DNA of 64,000 bases from Prunella strophiata (lineage: Eukaryota; Chordata; Aves; Passeriformes; Prunellidae), in contig JAZBQD010000014.1 of NCBI GenBank assembly GCA_036583965.1, forward strand, positions 47,161,990 through 47,225,989, in the 5' to 3' direction. Both the position numbers and the translations under genes were made by a program. Each line of letters begins with the position of its first letter. Position 1 is the stretch's first letter. Shown here one piece after another: positions 11,965-24,669 of the stretch. Below the pieces are notes generated by a model. That model did not search any database. It was not told the DNA's origin and saw only the letters and a list, made by a program, of their open reading frames with translations.

Positions 11965-14900
11965 AAAAAGTCCAAGAATCTTTGTATGGTTTTAAGTTAA
12001 AAAAGGGATTGTCCAAGAAAAAACACAACTGAAATCTTTTTCCAACGTGAAACCTCCATTTTGAAGATAATTTTCTTCAGATTTTCCTGTGATGAACTGA
12101 ACTCTAGTTCTTAAACATCTGAATTTTATTATTTGTGATAATGATCACTGCTGAGCCTGTAGGAAGATTTAGATCAACTGAGACAGCAAGCAAAACCTGA
12201 ACCTTGAACTTCTCCTCCAGCCTCTTTCAAGACGTGCTACCTAGTAGTTTTTATAAAATAGCTCATTTTGAAATTATTTTGGTTTTGCTTTCCCCATTCA
12301 AGAATAACTAAAGAAAAATGAATTTATGTTGTTTCTGATTTATGGCAAGGTAGTTCACACATTCCTATTTATTGCATCTGGCCAGAATTCAGTAGCTGAT
12401 ATTCGTTCCATCACTGAGTACGTGTGACTTGTACAATGAACTGTAGTGGGTCAAACAGTGATGACTAATAACCCTAATAAGACTTATTCTATGTTGAAGC
12501 TAACAAATCCTTTATCAGTACTTCAACCATTCTGCTTACGTGGCCTCATTGTTCAGATTATGCTTTTCATCTATGGGAACTAATCCCTTTCATATACAAT
12601 TTTAGCAAGAAGCTTATAAAATGTGTATTAAAGCATATTGACTTGTCCAACAATAAAAAGTACAATTAGGCTTCCAACACAGAGCATTACTAATTTGCAT
12701 AAAAACCTCTCTAACCCATTCCTTTTACTACATAATATAACCAAGAGGTTACATTCTGTACCACGCACCAGTAATTTACTGCAAAATCAGTAGATAGCTG
12801 TACCTGTGTAATAGTGTTCACTTTCTTTGTGCAAATCTTTTAAAAGTGAATTGACATGCCGAATGTATCAATAGGAAATAATATAAAAGATCATTACACT
12901 GAATGACCAAGTACAATGGGTTCCTTTGATAATATCCCATAATGCAATAACTTAAGACTTACTTATTGAGAGTACCTATCCTGATGGAGTCATGGGTAGG
13001 GTCACACTATAGACTCAGTTTTATCATACTTTGCAGTTGCAAGAGCTCATTTTCATAATGTACTATTTAAGCAAGAATCTTATAAGAACTGTAGAAGAGT
13101 AATAATGACCAGTCTATGCATAAAAACGTATAAATAGTTAGACTCCCAACACTAAGAATTTCCATCTAAGAAGATTACTTAATATCCCTTTTGCAAAATC
13201 TCTCATTTCCATAACCAAATAGGTGCTATTGTCTATCCACTCTCCAAGTACTACAAGTCTTTGTAGCACTACAGGAATTTCTCTTCAGTGTGTACTCTGG
13301 AACATATTAAATTAGATTTCGAAAGTACATGCCAATTAGTAAATAATAGTAAGACATGATTCATATGGGGTTTAGACTGCCTAGAAGTAGCTGAAAGAAA
13401 ATCAAAAGAACATACTGCTTGTCATTAAGTGCTTTTACCTACAGAGAGCACAGAAATTCCTCATGGCTAGAGATGATTAGCCTTCTCTTCACTTGCTTAA
13501 TAAAGAACAGTATTTCCTTACCAAGGTAACACAAGCTGACATTGCCTCAGGTCACTGCAGGGCATGTCAGATCATGTAACACAACATAAACTGACGTAAC
13601 CTGATCCAACAGGCCATGTGCCTGTTGCTTATTTGTAGAAAATATTACTTTTTTTGAAAGACAACATGACACCACAAACAAAAACCACGTTAATTCTACC
13701 TTTTAGTCCAAAGACTTCTGTGTTCAAAATTAACCTGGAGTTTAAGTCCAAATCATGAGGAATAACAACAATTTTCTCTTCAATTATTCTGTGTTGCCTA
13801 TACCAAAAAGGCAATTTCTGAAGCTACCTTTTAGACTGACTATCTTTAATCAGCAAAGGATAAGTTTACAGAAAGTGAAAATGTGCCCTGTGAAATGACC
13901 CTACCCAAAAACAACAAAGAAAGATCTAAACTCATCAAGATGTTATGACCACTACTCCCTCCATTTTTCCAGTTCTCAGAAACTTGTCAGTTTGTTTATG
14001 TTAATATCAGAACAATCCTTCATGATGATACATATGATTATTGCTGAGACATATTATTATTATTATAGGTATTATTTTTAAAGGAATGATAGCGAATTGC
14101 AGTCTAAATTTTAAATATACTTATTTTTTCTTTATTAAGACAGAGAAAAACTAATCTATAACAAAACCTTAAAATTGGTATGCTGCCAAACAAATGATTA
14201 CTTTTTAAAACACCTAATCTGAGCTGTCACCATAAAGTGATCTTATTTAAAAAACTCAAAACCATTCATCTAAGTAACTTAAGGCATTACTTTTGAAATC
14301 TTAATCCTACTGAATTCTTTGCAGAAATAAACACCAAGAGCTAAGGAAAATATTTTTATAAATTAATGGTAAGAGAAAAATAAACTAACATTACTCCAAA
14401 TTAACAAGAATCCTAATTAAATTTTAACAGTGTTTGAAAGGTCTGCTGTGCTAATTAGATAAAGTTGTATAAATTTCTTTCACATTCACACATGATGAAG
14501 CACCAACTACAATACAGAGAAAATCATCCCAGCCATTGGGTGAGTATGTGCTCTTCAGGCAGTTGATTTTTACTACGTCACAAAAAACTCAAAAAGTTTA
14601 GTCAAGAAAGAAAGAAAAAAAGAAAGCTAGATGCTGCCTTTTCGTAGGGGTGTTAGTTTGCCACAACATATCAAAAAAAAAACCAAGAAAAAACCACATA
14701 ATTTTCTTGTTATGGCTTTACTCTTCCAAATCTTCATCCCCTTGTTTTACAGTCATTTTAGATGTCTTTTTCATTTCTTTTTTTCTTTCTCTCTTTCTTT
14801 TGTTCTTTTGTTCATTTTTTCTTCCTTTTCACTGTCGTATACCTGTTTGGGAACTGTTATTACAAAAAACTATGCAGGATCCTCAAATTCAAGATCCATG

Positions 14901-16413
14901 ATGTTTGTTCATTTATTCAATATTTTAAAAATCCATATTTATTACAGTTTTGTTCCAGCAATCTCTTTTTATATGCACATTATATATATTTATGCAAGTA
15001 TCTTAAATTAAATAAAGAACACCTATAAAATATTATTTTACAGAAACAGAGATTCCCAGAAGCAGAAAATTCTTGTTGGGTATCTAAAATCCATTCTTTT
15101 AATCTGTAATTCTTTGCCTTGGCAAGCAGGAGTGAGATAAGAAGAGGTATAAAATTAGAGGGCTGTTTTTAAAGTATGGGGTTTTTTCAGCCTCACAGTG
15201 TTTTCAAAAATCAGTGCTTAAAAATATGAGAACAATTGAAAAAGCTAGTTCTGAATGCTTTTATATTTGAAGCAAATTCCAATCACTGTATCTGAGCACC
15301 TAATTTGATAAATCTGCAATTTGGGTCTGAACTTTGCATCCTAGGCATGTTTAGTTTAGAAACATTAAATTAGTTTTATTCCTCAGCACTGAAAACCTGC
15401 TACCATTCTGTGCTGGTAGTGATATACAAAGGCATGAGCAATACAATCACCTCAGAGGAAATGTTGCTTTACTATTTCCCCTCAGTTTGACCCTTGCTAG
15501 CATGCATGAATCAAATCAAGAGCTTGAAGATTTTGCAGACCTGGATTAACATATTTGCAAAGCTCAGTTGGATTTTCACAAAGAAAGCAGATATGGAAAG
15601 AAAAACTCTTTGTTGTTTATGGAAAGTCTGATAAACATGTGGTCAACACCTGGATTTTAAAGGGATTCTATTCCTTGATCAATAAAAGTACAATAGACAG
15701 CTTCTGAGAATACAAATAGTAAAACAAGGTGATAGCAATAAAAAGGGCTGCCATGTGCTTTTCTTTACCTTTTTGATTTTGCTTAATGACAATGAATCAA
15801 CTTTTAAACACAAAAATAACAGAGTAAAAAGAAAAATCCATATAAAATATGCATTAAAACATGGGAACATATATATCATAAAGCATATGTTTTCCTAATA
15901 AATTTTATGTAGTGAAAAGCCCTTTTGGTGAATGCATTTTCATATGACAGTGTTTTGCATCCCGGAAATGCCAGATGAAACTGCTGTATGGAAATTATAT
16001 AAAATTAATGCCCAATTTCTGTACATTCCACTGACCTCTGCAGGGTTAATGAGAAAAAATTCTGTCCTTTAAGCATAAAATATTGCTTTTTAATACAGGC
16101 AAATATATGCAAAAGAAATTGCACTAAAATAGAATTGAATTCTTGCTAGCTTTTCTGTCAGTGTATATTAGAAGATAGGCAAAAAGCATCTCCATTCTAA
16201 CACAGATCTCAGTAATCAGGAGATGCATTGGCATAGCAGCCCTTTTGCAATCCATTGGACCATCGTCCCTATTCAGCTTGCAGAGGGAATTGGAATTACT
16301 CTCTCTTGCTTGCTCTGAAGTGCACAGTAAATATAACACTGCTACAGAAATGTATGGGCCCAGGTGAGATGAGAACATGTGGCTGATCAGATTTGTAGGT
16401 CATCTTTTTATAT
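11965..16413. other. Unique AT-rich non-coding DNA
   Basis: No gene is visible. Low-complexity items are AAAG-type units near 14605-14625 and a pyrimidine-rich tract at 14762-14832, which produces a phenylalanine-rich frame of up to 126 codons (14631-15011). A perfect 8-bp hairpin (CAACAGGC at 13607-13614, GCCTGTTG at 13620-13627) is present. Nothing else rises above background. Confidence 0.55.
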
Positions 16414-16680
16414 CATAGAATGATAAAATTGTTTTGGTTGGGAGGGCTATTAAAGACCACCCAGTTCCAACATCCCTGCCATAGGCAGGGACAGTTTCCA
16501 CCAGATCATGCTGCTCAAAGCTCCTATCCAGCTTAGCCTTGAACATTTCCAGGAATGGAACACCCACAACTACTCTGGAAAACTTGTTCCAGTGTCTGAC
16601 CATCCTCACAGTAAAAAATTTCTTCTTAACATCTAATCTTACTCTACCCTCTTTCAGTTTAAATATATCAGCCATCATGT
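16414..16680 (-). mobile_element. CR1 LINE 3'-end fragment (antisense)
   Basis: In plus orientation it begins with ATCATAGAATGATAAAATTG, the reverse complement of the CR1 terminus. It continues through the familiar antisense blocks: CACCCAGTTCCAACATCCC, GCCATAGGCAGGGACAG, GCTCAAAGCTCCTATCCAGC, CCAGGAATGGAACACCCAC and ACTTGTTCCAGTGTCTGACC. The element is therefore on the minus strand. Only the 3' end of ORF2 and the 3' untranslated end remain. The 92-codon minus frame at 16400-16678 is the residual CR1 C-terminal frame and still reads in the right sense. It is a short inactive remnant. Confidence 0.93.
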
Positions 16681-17145
16681 TTCCAGACTGGTCAGATGAA
16701 CTGCTTTGGGATATGAAATGCTTTCCCTTAAAGAAACAAAGGAAGACTTAGCTACATTTTATATATGCTATCTTTTAAAGTTCTGATGACATGTAAAACC
16801 AACCCCATTCCAAAAGTGAGGACTGTGGGGCTTTCTTTCAATTTATGCCAATGAATGCCATTTACCACTCTAGGCTTCCAACCAGCCAAATCTAGGAACA
16901 TGCTGGAGTATGCTCTATCTTTGCTACAGAAATTTTCCTGTGAAAAGTGACAAAAGGATTCTGTATTGAGGTTTGTCTCCTACCTAAACAGACAAGTCTG
17001 GCAAGCTTTCCAGGAATTACCATGCTATGTCTACAGAGGGTGTGATGTGGCCTGAAGTTCTTGTAAACAGCAATAGTTTATATCTTAAGGCAATGAAAGA
17101 TGTAATGACTCCACTTGGTTAAAAATAGTAGAATTTTACATTTTA
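16681..17145. other. Non-coding spacer between two CR1 fragments
   Basis: About 465 bp with no gene and no recognised repeat. It separates two CR1 3' ends of the same orientation that resemble different subfamilies, so they were probably independent insertions. Confidence 0.55.
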
Positions 17146-17700
17146 AGTAGCATAGACCTCTGAGAACACCAAGTCCAACTTTTGACATAACACCACCATG
17201 TCAACTAGACCATAGAACTAAGTGCCACATCCATCCATCCATCCATCCATCCATCCATCCATCCATCCATCCATCCATCCATCCATCCACCATCCACATT
17301 CTTTAAACACCTCCAGGGATGGTGACTCCACCATCTCCCTGGGCAGCTCATTCCAATGACCAATCACCCTCTCTGTGAAGAACTTCCTGATGTCCAACTA
17401 AACCTTCCCTGGTGCAGCTTAAAACTGTGTCCTGTTGATCTAGATTCTGATCACCAGTTGCCTGGAAGAAGAGGATGATCCCCCCAGCTGGCTTTTCAGG
17501 TAGTTGTAAAGAGTGATAAGCCTCCTTATAAGCCCTGAGCCTCCTTTTGTCCAGGCTAAACAACCCAAAACTCCCTCAGCATCTCCTCATAGGACATGTG
17601 CTCCAGACCCTTCACCATCCTCGTTGTCCTTTGGACATCTCAATATTCTTCCTGAACTGAGGGCCCCAGAACAGGACACAGCTTCACCTCAAAGTACACT
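17146..17700 (-). mobile_element. CR1 LINE 3'-end fragment (antisense) with internal microsatellite
   Basis: The plus strand shows the antisense order of CR1. Near the terminus are ACACCACCATGTCAACTAGA and CTAAGTGCCACAT, then ACCTCCAGGGATGGTGACTC, CCTGGGCAGCTCATTCCAA and TTCAGGTAGTTGTAAAGAG. Further in come CTCCTTTTGTCCAGGCTAAA, CTCAGCATCTCCTCATAGGA and GGGGCCCCAGAACAGGACAC-like sequence up to about 17700. The element is interrupted at the CCACAT motif by an ATCC microsatellite (17229-17288). The 71-codon minus frame at 17348-17563 contains the LFSL/DKRRLR-type CR1 ORF2 signature. It is truncated and inactive. Confidence 0.93.
17229..17288. repeat. (ATCC)15 microsatellite inside CR1
   Basis: Sixty bases of perfect ATCC, about 15 units, sit where CR1 normally has a short CCACATC-type sequence. 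The repeat appears to have grown in place after the element inserted. It is likely length-polymorphic. Confidence 0.97.
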
Positions 17701-20700
17701 TGCATGAGACTTTGAAATCTTATGGTCTGATAGTGCCACATGCCAGTGTGCTCTTTTCCCACTGACTACACAGATAAAAGAACTCAGAGAGTTAGACCTT
17801 TCAACTTTGCATTGTTTGCTTGACACTTATCCATTTAAAATAATGACTGACTTGACAAATGTCTGCTTTGTGGAAACAAAAAGAATATGATTTTTCCTTC
17901 TCTGCTATTAACAAATATCTTTCACTTTTACTATATGCATCAAGCTGCCAAGTAACATATCTTTGTGAGCGGAATATTTGAATTAAGTAGCTTTTGACAA
18001 AGAAACTGTACACTTGCCAAAGGAACAATGATTTTTATTTCATGCTTAAAGAGGGGTTTACAGACTGAAGCAAACTTGGAATAAGAAAAACTTTAATGGT
18101 TAAAAGATGTAGCTTGCTTTGGAGAAAGAATAAATGTAATTGTTATGGAGTTGGTTTTATTACATGTCTGCTTAAAAGAGTAAAAAAATCTTTGCCTTCA
18201 AAAACTTTGTTTCTCAGATTTTGTGGCTTGCTCCTGTTATAGACATATGTAAATTTATATGCAGGACATTATATGAAGACTAGAACGCATTTAAAGAAAG
18301 ATGAATGGCATTGTCAACTCTGGACATAAAAAGGTCATGAATGTTTTCTGAAAATTTCTATTTTTGTTAAAAACAATTGAAGTTTTAAGATTTTTTTTTT
18401 ATAGTTCTTTCACTTACATTCTCACTTCTGAGCCATATATGTAACTAAACAAAGTCAATCTTCTCACACTTTTTAAAAAGAAAGATGACATTCTCATATA
18501 GTGCTTTTACTTCAGGATGTGGTACCATAAGAAAAAACACTATAAATGCTTGAGGTTTACCATGATGAAATTTGATTAAAAGAAACAATACCTCGTATAG
18601 CTACTACTACTACTGCTTCTACTACTACATACATGGTAGGTTATGCCTGATAAGCCATGCTGCAAAAGACCTTCTCTGGACTGAAAACTGTTGAAGTATA
18701 TGTACCATAGTAATATGTGTGACTTTGCAAATGTTTTCTGTCTTTTATGTTCAACTATGGTTTATCCTGAGCACTCCATCCATTCCTTCCTTTCTTAGAA
18801 GAAACATGAAATGTATACCCCCCTGTGAAAAACTGTGAGTCACATATTACAGACCTAAATCAGGAACAAAAGATTCTTAAAGAATCAGCTGCAGAATATT
18901 TACTTTTCTGTACACAGGGGCAGTGAACCACTTGGCAAGTTTGTACATGATTAAAGGACTGAAAATCAAAGAGATAATTTTTTGTATTCAGTATTTCTGA
19001 AAATAGTCAGTAAGACTCTTGTGTGCTTATTGTCTCTGTAAAAGACAGACAAGAAATGTCTCTGTCTTCCAGAGGCATTGGTGATGTAACATTAGGTAGA
19101 CAAAATTTGGTCCCAATTTTTATGTTTGAGATATTTATCTTTTTTTCATTAATGAAAGCAAAATAAACTTCTAACCACATTAGCTGTAAATTAATAAATT
19201 GTTTTTTTTTTTTTTTTTGTTTTGTTTTTTTTTTGCTTCCTTAAATAAATCAGTTATTTAATCAAAAGGCCTTGAATTAAATATGAGTTAAAAGTCATCA
19301 TACATATGGATCCAGGACTGGAATCTCTCAAAACTTGTTCAGAATGAGCTACAGCTAAAATAAGGGAGAGGAGGCAAGGAAGGAACATGTGATCAATGAG
19401 TTTCCTGCTGGGATACCCAATTTTCAGATAGATGGAGAGGGCAAGGAGAAAAAGTGGAGGGATAATAGATAACTCAAATTCTTGAACAAATTATACAGTG
19501 AAAACATGAATTGATAAGAAAACTCATAAATATATCAGTGTAAGAGTTCAGTCACCTTTCCCAAAGTTCATGCACAGGAAAATTCCTGTGGGACTCAGTC
19601 CAGAGGGGTCCTGAAAGATGTGTGGGCCTATGTTCAGATGGGCAAATTAATCTCTCTATGGTAAGGGAAAACTGCTAAAGTATGTGATTTTAACATAGAA
19701 CAAAAAAGTGACTCCAGAGTTTTATTCTAAACCTTCTGACCAAACCTCTCTGAATGTGATAAATGTTTATGGATTCTTCTAATTACAGATCTGGATTAAA
19801 GCTAAGACATTTAGAGAATATGTCTCTCTTTCATAAGGTTTCTAAGGTTTTCCTATAATAATCAATTACCATAATGAGTTTTTTTAAAGCTGCCATTTGT
19901 CACTTTCTTAAAATATATAAACTACCCAGTATAAAGACAAATAGCTAGAGCCAGCCTACCCTGAGGTTCTCATCTGAAGATTCCATTAAATCAAAATCAA
20001 GTGGGAAACCTGTAGGATTTTTATTTCAAAGTCAATCCTGCTTGTGCTAAATAAAGTCTGCCCTAAATAAGTGTAATTTTATGGCAAGAAGTGCTGTTTT
20101 TGTAACAGAACTTTTAAAAAATGTTGGTCTTAATTCTAGAAACTGAAAGCAATCTGTCTTGGAAGAAGAATGTGCAACTACAAAAATCTGATATCTGTGT
20201 ACAACAGGACTGGGGAAATGATAAACCATATCTTTTTAGTTCTGATGGCATTTTTGGTATCTGCTAAAGTTTTGACAGTGTTGACACAGCAGGTTATTTT
20301 GCCAGACTGACTCTGCTGTAGGTGACTTTGCTAGATGTTGAGATCTGTACAGCTGAAACCAGGTAAAGCCACTGTACTCCATGTCAAGATCCAGCATTAT
20401 TCTCACTCTTTAATTTATTGTGCATAATCTCTTAATAGCAATAAGGTGATGTCTTTGGTTAAAAAGACAACTTTCACTTAGGGCACAACTGTAGGATATT
20501 CCAAGCAAGTAATCTACAGATATTCTTAACATGCATACTTGAGGTTTTTAAATCATTCCCTGCATCTCTGGTCAGATGTTTTATTGCATGTGTAGGCTCT
20601 TGAATCTTGAACAAGTAATATCATGCATAAGTGACAGTTCAACAACCCAAACAAAACACAAAGTTGGAACAATATTTTGCAAAACACAATTGTTGATTTG

Positions 20701-23357
20701 TTGCTGGCAGTCCTGGCAGAAATGGATTGTTAGGTCAGCAGAAGAACCCCTCTAAGTTGCTGTGAGAAGTAATTCCAGAGAGGTTCATATTTTTTTGTAT
20801 AAAAGATAAGATTTAAATTTCCTTTTAAATTTTAATTTTTTTCCCCATGAGGAATGTATTTCAAACAATAAGATATCTCTGACAGCATGATACTGGTTAT
20901 GTGTCTCACCTAAGCTGATGCCACCTAAATAAATATGAGATAATTACAGATCAACAACCAAGTATTTTGGCTTATGTATACTTACTGGACATTTATACTA
21001 AGTGAGGACCTCCAGAAAAAGGCAGATGACAGGTGTGTTTAAAAATCTGTAGCTAATGACCATAGTTGAAATAAGACTGAATAATTTTTAGCAAGCTATT
21101 TAATAAATTCAATTTTAAATAATGACAAAACTCATTATTTAGCTAGAGAGTAATGGTATGGAAAGATAAATGAGTAAACTTTCAGAAGAATGTGTTACTT
21201 CTGAGCATTTTAAAGTATATGAGTGCTGTTTTCAGTCTGTGAACAACAATGAGAATTTTGTGAGGATACTTGAATGCTGTTAGCTCAAGAAATGCCTGCT
21301 CTCTACTCAGCTCTGGTAGTTCTTGTCCCTCTTGCTCATTCAGAAGCACTTTGGATCTACTTAGCTGGACTCAGACAACTCTAAATCCTGCAGGAGTACT
21401 GCCCACCCTCTAGTGGAGGGCACTTTCAGAGCCATGTACCTGAGTAGGCTTACAAATGGGAAAGACAATGAAAATGCCATAGGATTGTTTGCAGAATGTT
21501 GGTATGATTTGCAAAAATCCCAGAATTTCTTCTGAAAAAAGGTTATGCTGTTAGAAAAGCACATCAATGAGTTGTGCTGATCCCATCTCCTTTCTCAACT
21601 GAAGACAAATTTATTCTTTCAAATATACAGATGACTGTGGCACTGCTTAGGAGGTCAGACACTCCTACACAGAACCTGCATTCCAGTTGTGTATCTAGTC
21701 TATTTTGATTGATCTGAGGATTTTGTAACCTGTACTTGAATATTTTGCAATTCTATGGTGTTATTTTTCATGTAGTTCAATGAATCTTGTACTAAGTACA
21801 CCCTTCTTTAGATGGCTGTATGTCATATGTCTCATTATCTTATGTACACATGTAATTCTACACAGAGAGGCTTCTGCTCTTGAACAAAAATTATCATCCC
21901 TTTATGAATTTGCTTTTCCAAGAAGTTTATTCTGCTGTAATATGATCCTTAGACTAACACTGAACTGTCTGGCATTTTTTGGTTGTATGCAGTGCTTACA
22001 TAAAAATTTTGAAAATATCTAACTGACATAAAAGTCTAAATATTTTTTTTAAAAAATGACAGTGACATTTCAAATGCTGAAAGACTAAATGATTTATCTT
22101 AGGGGAGAGTGAGATACTGTCTATGCTTACTGTTGAAATTGTGCATGCTTTCAACATCAAGCCCAAAGAAAAGCTCACCCTGACCTCATCTAGCCTGTCC
22201 CAAAGCCTCTGCTGAATGATGACTGTCAGCAGTCTCCTACCTGCCTTGTGCTCTAGTTAAAACTTATTTGTTCTTTGCAGTTTATTAGTACCAGAAGTTA
22301 CCATTCCCACCATATTTTTTATTCCTGAATCAGCCTTCTACTGCTCTTGATTAACCTGTGGAGAATAAAACAGGGCTAATTCCTAGAAGAGGGCCACTGA
22401 ACAATCATCTGAACAGTAAGGATGTTGACTCGAAGTTGAAGCTCATTTGTATAAGTCCATTTACAGGGCTCAAACTAACTGAGAATGAAAGTGAAAATCT
22501 TATTATTAATATTATATACCCAGAACATACCTAACCCCACAATTTCCTTGAATATGTATAAAGCAATAATTTGCAATACCTTTGAAATATCCTTTCATCT
22601 GCTACCTGAAGGCACACAAGGGTTTGGGTGCCATGCAGCATATGCCCAACTCCTTATGGGATTCACAAACTCTACGTTTGCCCACACCATTTCCAGGCCT
22701 TCATCCAATAAGGCACTACTTGTAAAATTAAATTTGACATTCCTGGACACTGAAACTTGATAATCATATTGTTAAATTGTTTGACTGGCCTCGGCACAGT
22801 TTTGCTCCTGGCCAGCTAGACCTTGGTTTTGAGAATCTTTGCTAGGCACAGTTAGAGAGCTACTGCTATTCAGAGACTATTCACAAGAGATAGTTTGAAT
22901 GAAGCCCTTCTGCTTTCAAAGCTAACAGAGTGTGATAGTGGAGTGTTACAAGACTGTTAGAAAACTTATGTATAATTTTTAAGACAGTACATTTTAAAAT
23001 AGAAATAGGAATCTCAAGTTAAAATGTTAATTAATGTGTTTTGATCAATACTAGACATGTCATATATGACAACCTATTCAATTTGAAGTACTGAATGATA
23101 AATCTGAATTGGTGGAAAGTGACTAGATCCAGTCTGTTGAAATGAAAACCAGCTGTTGGCAGCAGTAGCATCTTTCACAACTGCAATAGGAATATTTTCT
23201 TCATTTCAGTCAAATTGATTCAACTACTAGTTTACTGAAAGGTGAAAAATTACATGGGAGTTGACAAATTATAAATATTTGTTTTCTTTCTCTGTTGTTT
23301 AAAACTGGGCTCAGGAAGATGAGATCTACTAATTCTAAAACTCATTATGAGAGCAAA
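17701..23357. other. Unique AT-rich non-coding DNA
   Basis: No gene is recognised across about 5.6 kb. It contains a CTA-type triplet run at 18601-18628 and a T run of 17 with flanking T/G at 19202-19234. The stretch 22160-22300 is richer in G and C and could be an old unrecognised LINE piece, but I cannot support a family. Frames here are all under 95 codons and featureless. Confidence 0.55.
19202..19234. repeat. Poly-T tract
   Basis: A run of 17 T followed by GTTTTG and about 10 more T. No retroposed sequence could be recognised on either side of it, so I do not call it the A-tail of a processed copy. Confidence 0.9.
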
Positions 23358-23480
23358 AGGAGATGGCTCAGTCCCCCTCTCTAGTAAAGTCTGCAACCCT
23401 CAGTGTGGTGGTTCAAATCCCTGTGATCCAAGGCTTAGTCTAAAACAGCACAACTCTGTGACCTTGTCACAGTTTTGCTC
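23358..23480 (+). mobile_element. Possible tRNA-derived SINE (MIR-like)
   Basis: TGGCTCAGT at 23364-23372 resembles a pol III A box and GGTTCAAATCC at 23410-23420 is a good B box. The spacing is about 40 bp, as in tRNA promoters. The sequence does not fold as a tRNA: the T-stem has mismatches, so it is not a functional tRNA gene. Downstream, CTCTGTGACCTTGTCAC (23454-23470) resembles the core segment of MIR elements, where a similar TGTGACCTTGGGCAAGT-like string follows the B box. I infer an old CORE-type SINE. It could also be coincidence. Confidence 0.35.
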
Positions 23481-24669
23481 AGAATATTCTTTTTATGGTA
23501 TGAGAAAATCCATAAGCTAAAACCATAAAAGATAAGAAAAGTGAAAACACAGAATTGAAACTCTTGAGATGGTGTTATCAGCTCAAGGGTTGAAGAGGAA
23601 AAATACTGACATGGAAAGGTAAAAACCCAAAACAAAAAGCAAATAACAGGAAGTCAGCAATGCAGCAATGCTGAAGAGCAGCTCTGTTCACAGAGCAATG
23701 CAGGCCTCTGCTTCTCCACCTGATTGACCCCCATCTTCTCAAATTATCTTGAGGGAAGAGTGACTATACTACACCTTAGCCAAGCTACATGTAGTGACCA
23801 GTCCTCTGCTGTGTGTATTAACCAACAAATGACCACTGCATACTCTTAAAATGTGTGTATTCTCCTGGCAGAGCTTCTTCCAACATGACAGAAGATGAAA
23901 AAGGATCTAGTGACTCACAGCTATAAGCAGTTTAATGTAGCAAACTAAAATGAAAAATTATTAGATAAATTTATCAATTTCTTATTTAGAACAAAGTTAA
24001 GTCTGTTTTGCTTATATTAAAAAATATTAACTATTTTGTGCTTCTCTAAAAGAATAGTCTTTTCTGAAGAAATCAAGTATAAAGACATGATACGCATTCA
24101 GTTAAACCAGACTAAAAAATATAGCAACAACTATATACTAACACATTGTATATATCCATTAAAACTCACATAAATCCATTATAAGCAGTAAATTTACTCA
24201 AATAAATATGCAAATATCTCATATATCTAACTATCTAGAAAAGAGAAGCATCAGGTACAGAAACTTGTTCTAACATGTATTTTAATATTTGCCAAACATT
24301 AGGAACCAGTCTTTTTACAGAAAAATAAATAAGCAAATATTAATTCAAAATAATACAAACCACAATGTTTAAACCAAAGTTTTGTGATTGTAAAAAAACT
24401 ACTCTAGAATTCATCCTAGACAAGGAAGAAGTCTTGCAATTCTGTCTTTTTCAAGATTATGAACCTAAAACCCCTAGAAAAACATCTATCCACCAAGAAC
24501 AGCAGGACCCACTCAATCAAAACATGGCTAAAAGGCTGGTGCCATCTGTGGTATTTGGCTTTTTCAATCATGGCAGTTTATGTGGCACCAAGCCTTCTAG
24601 AGAAAAATGGGGCTCACCTGTCTAAAGGGGGAAAAGCATTCTAGCTCATGAGTTTCAATCAGGCTGATT
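23481..24669. other. Unique AT-rich non-coding DNA
   Basis: No gene, repeat family or RNA gene was recognised. The interval is strongly AT-rich around 23940-24360. Confidence 0.55.

Noticed and set aside
11120..12032. Six long frames (177-288 codons) with proline-rich or glycine/arginine-rich repeats
   Set aside because: They are produced by a stop-free 5-bp microsatellite in every phase of both strands. There is no coding signal outside the repeat.
14631..15011. 126-codon phenylalanine/serine-rich frame
   Set aside because: It is driven by a pyrimidine-rich tract at 14762-14832.
23364..23420. tRNA gene suggested by GGTTCAAATCC
   Set aside because: The T-stem has mismatches and no acceptor or anticodon arm can be drawn. 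A SINE relic is the better explanation.
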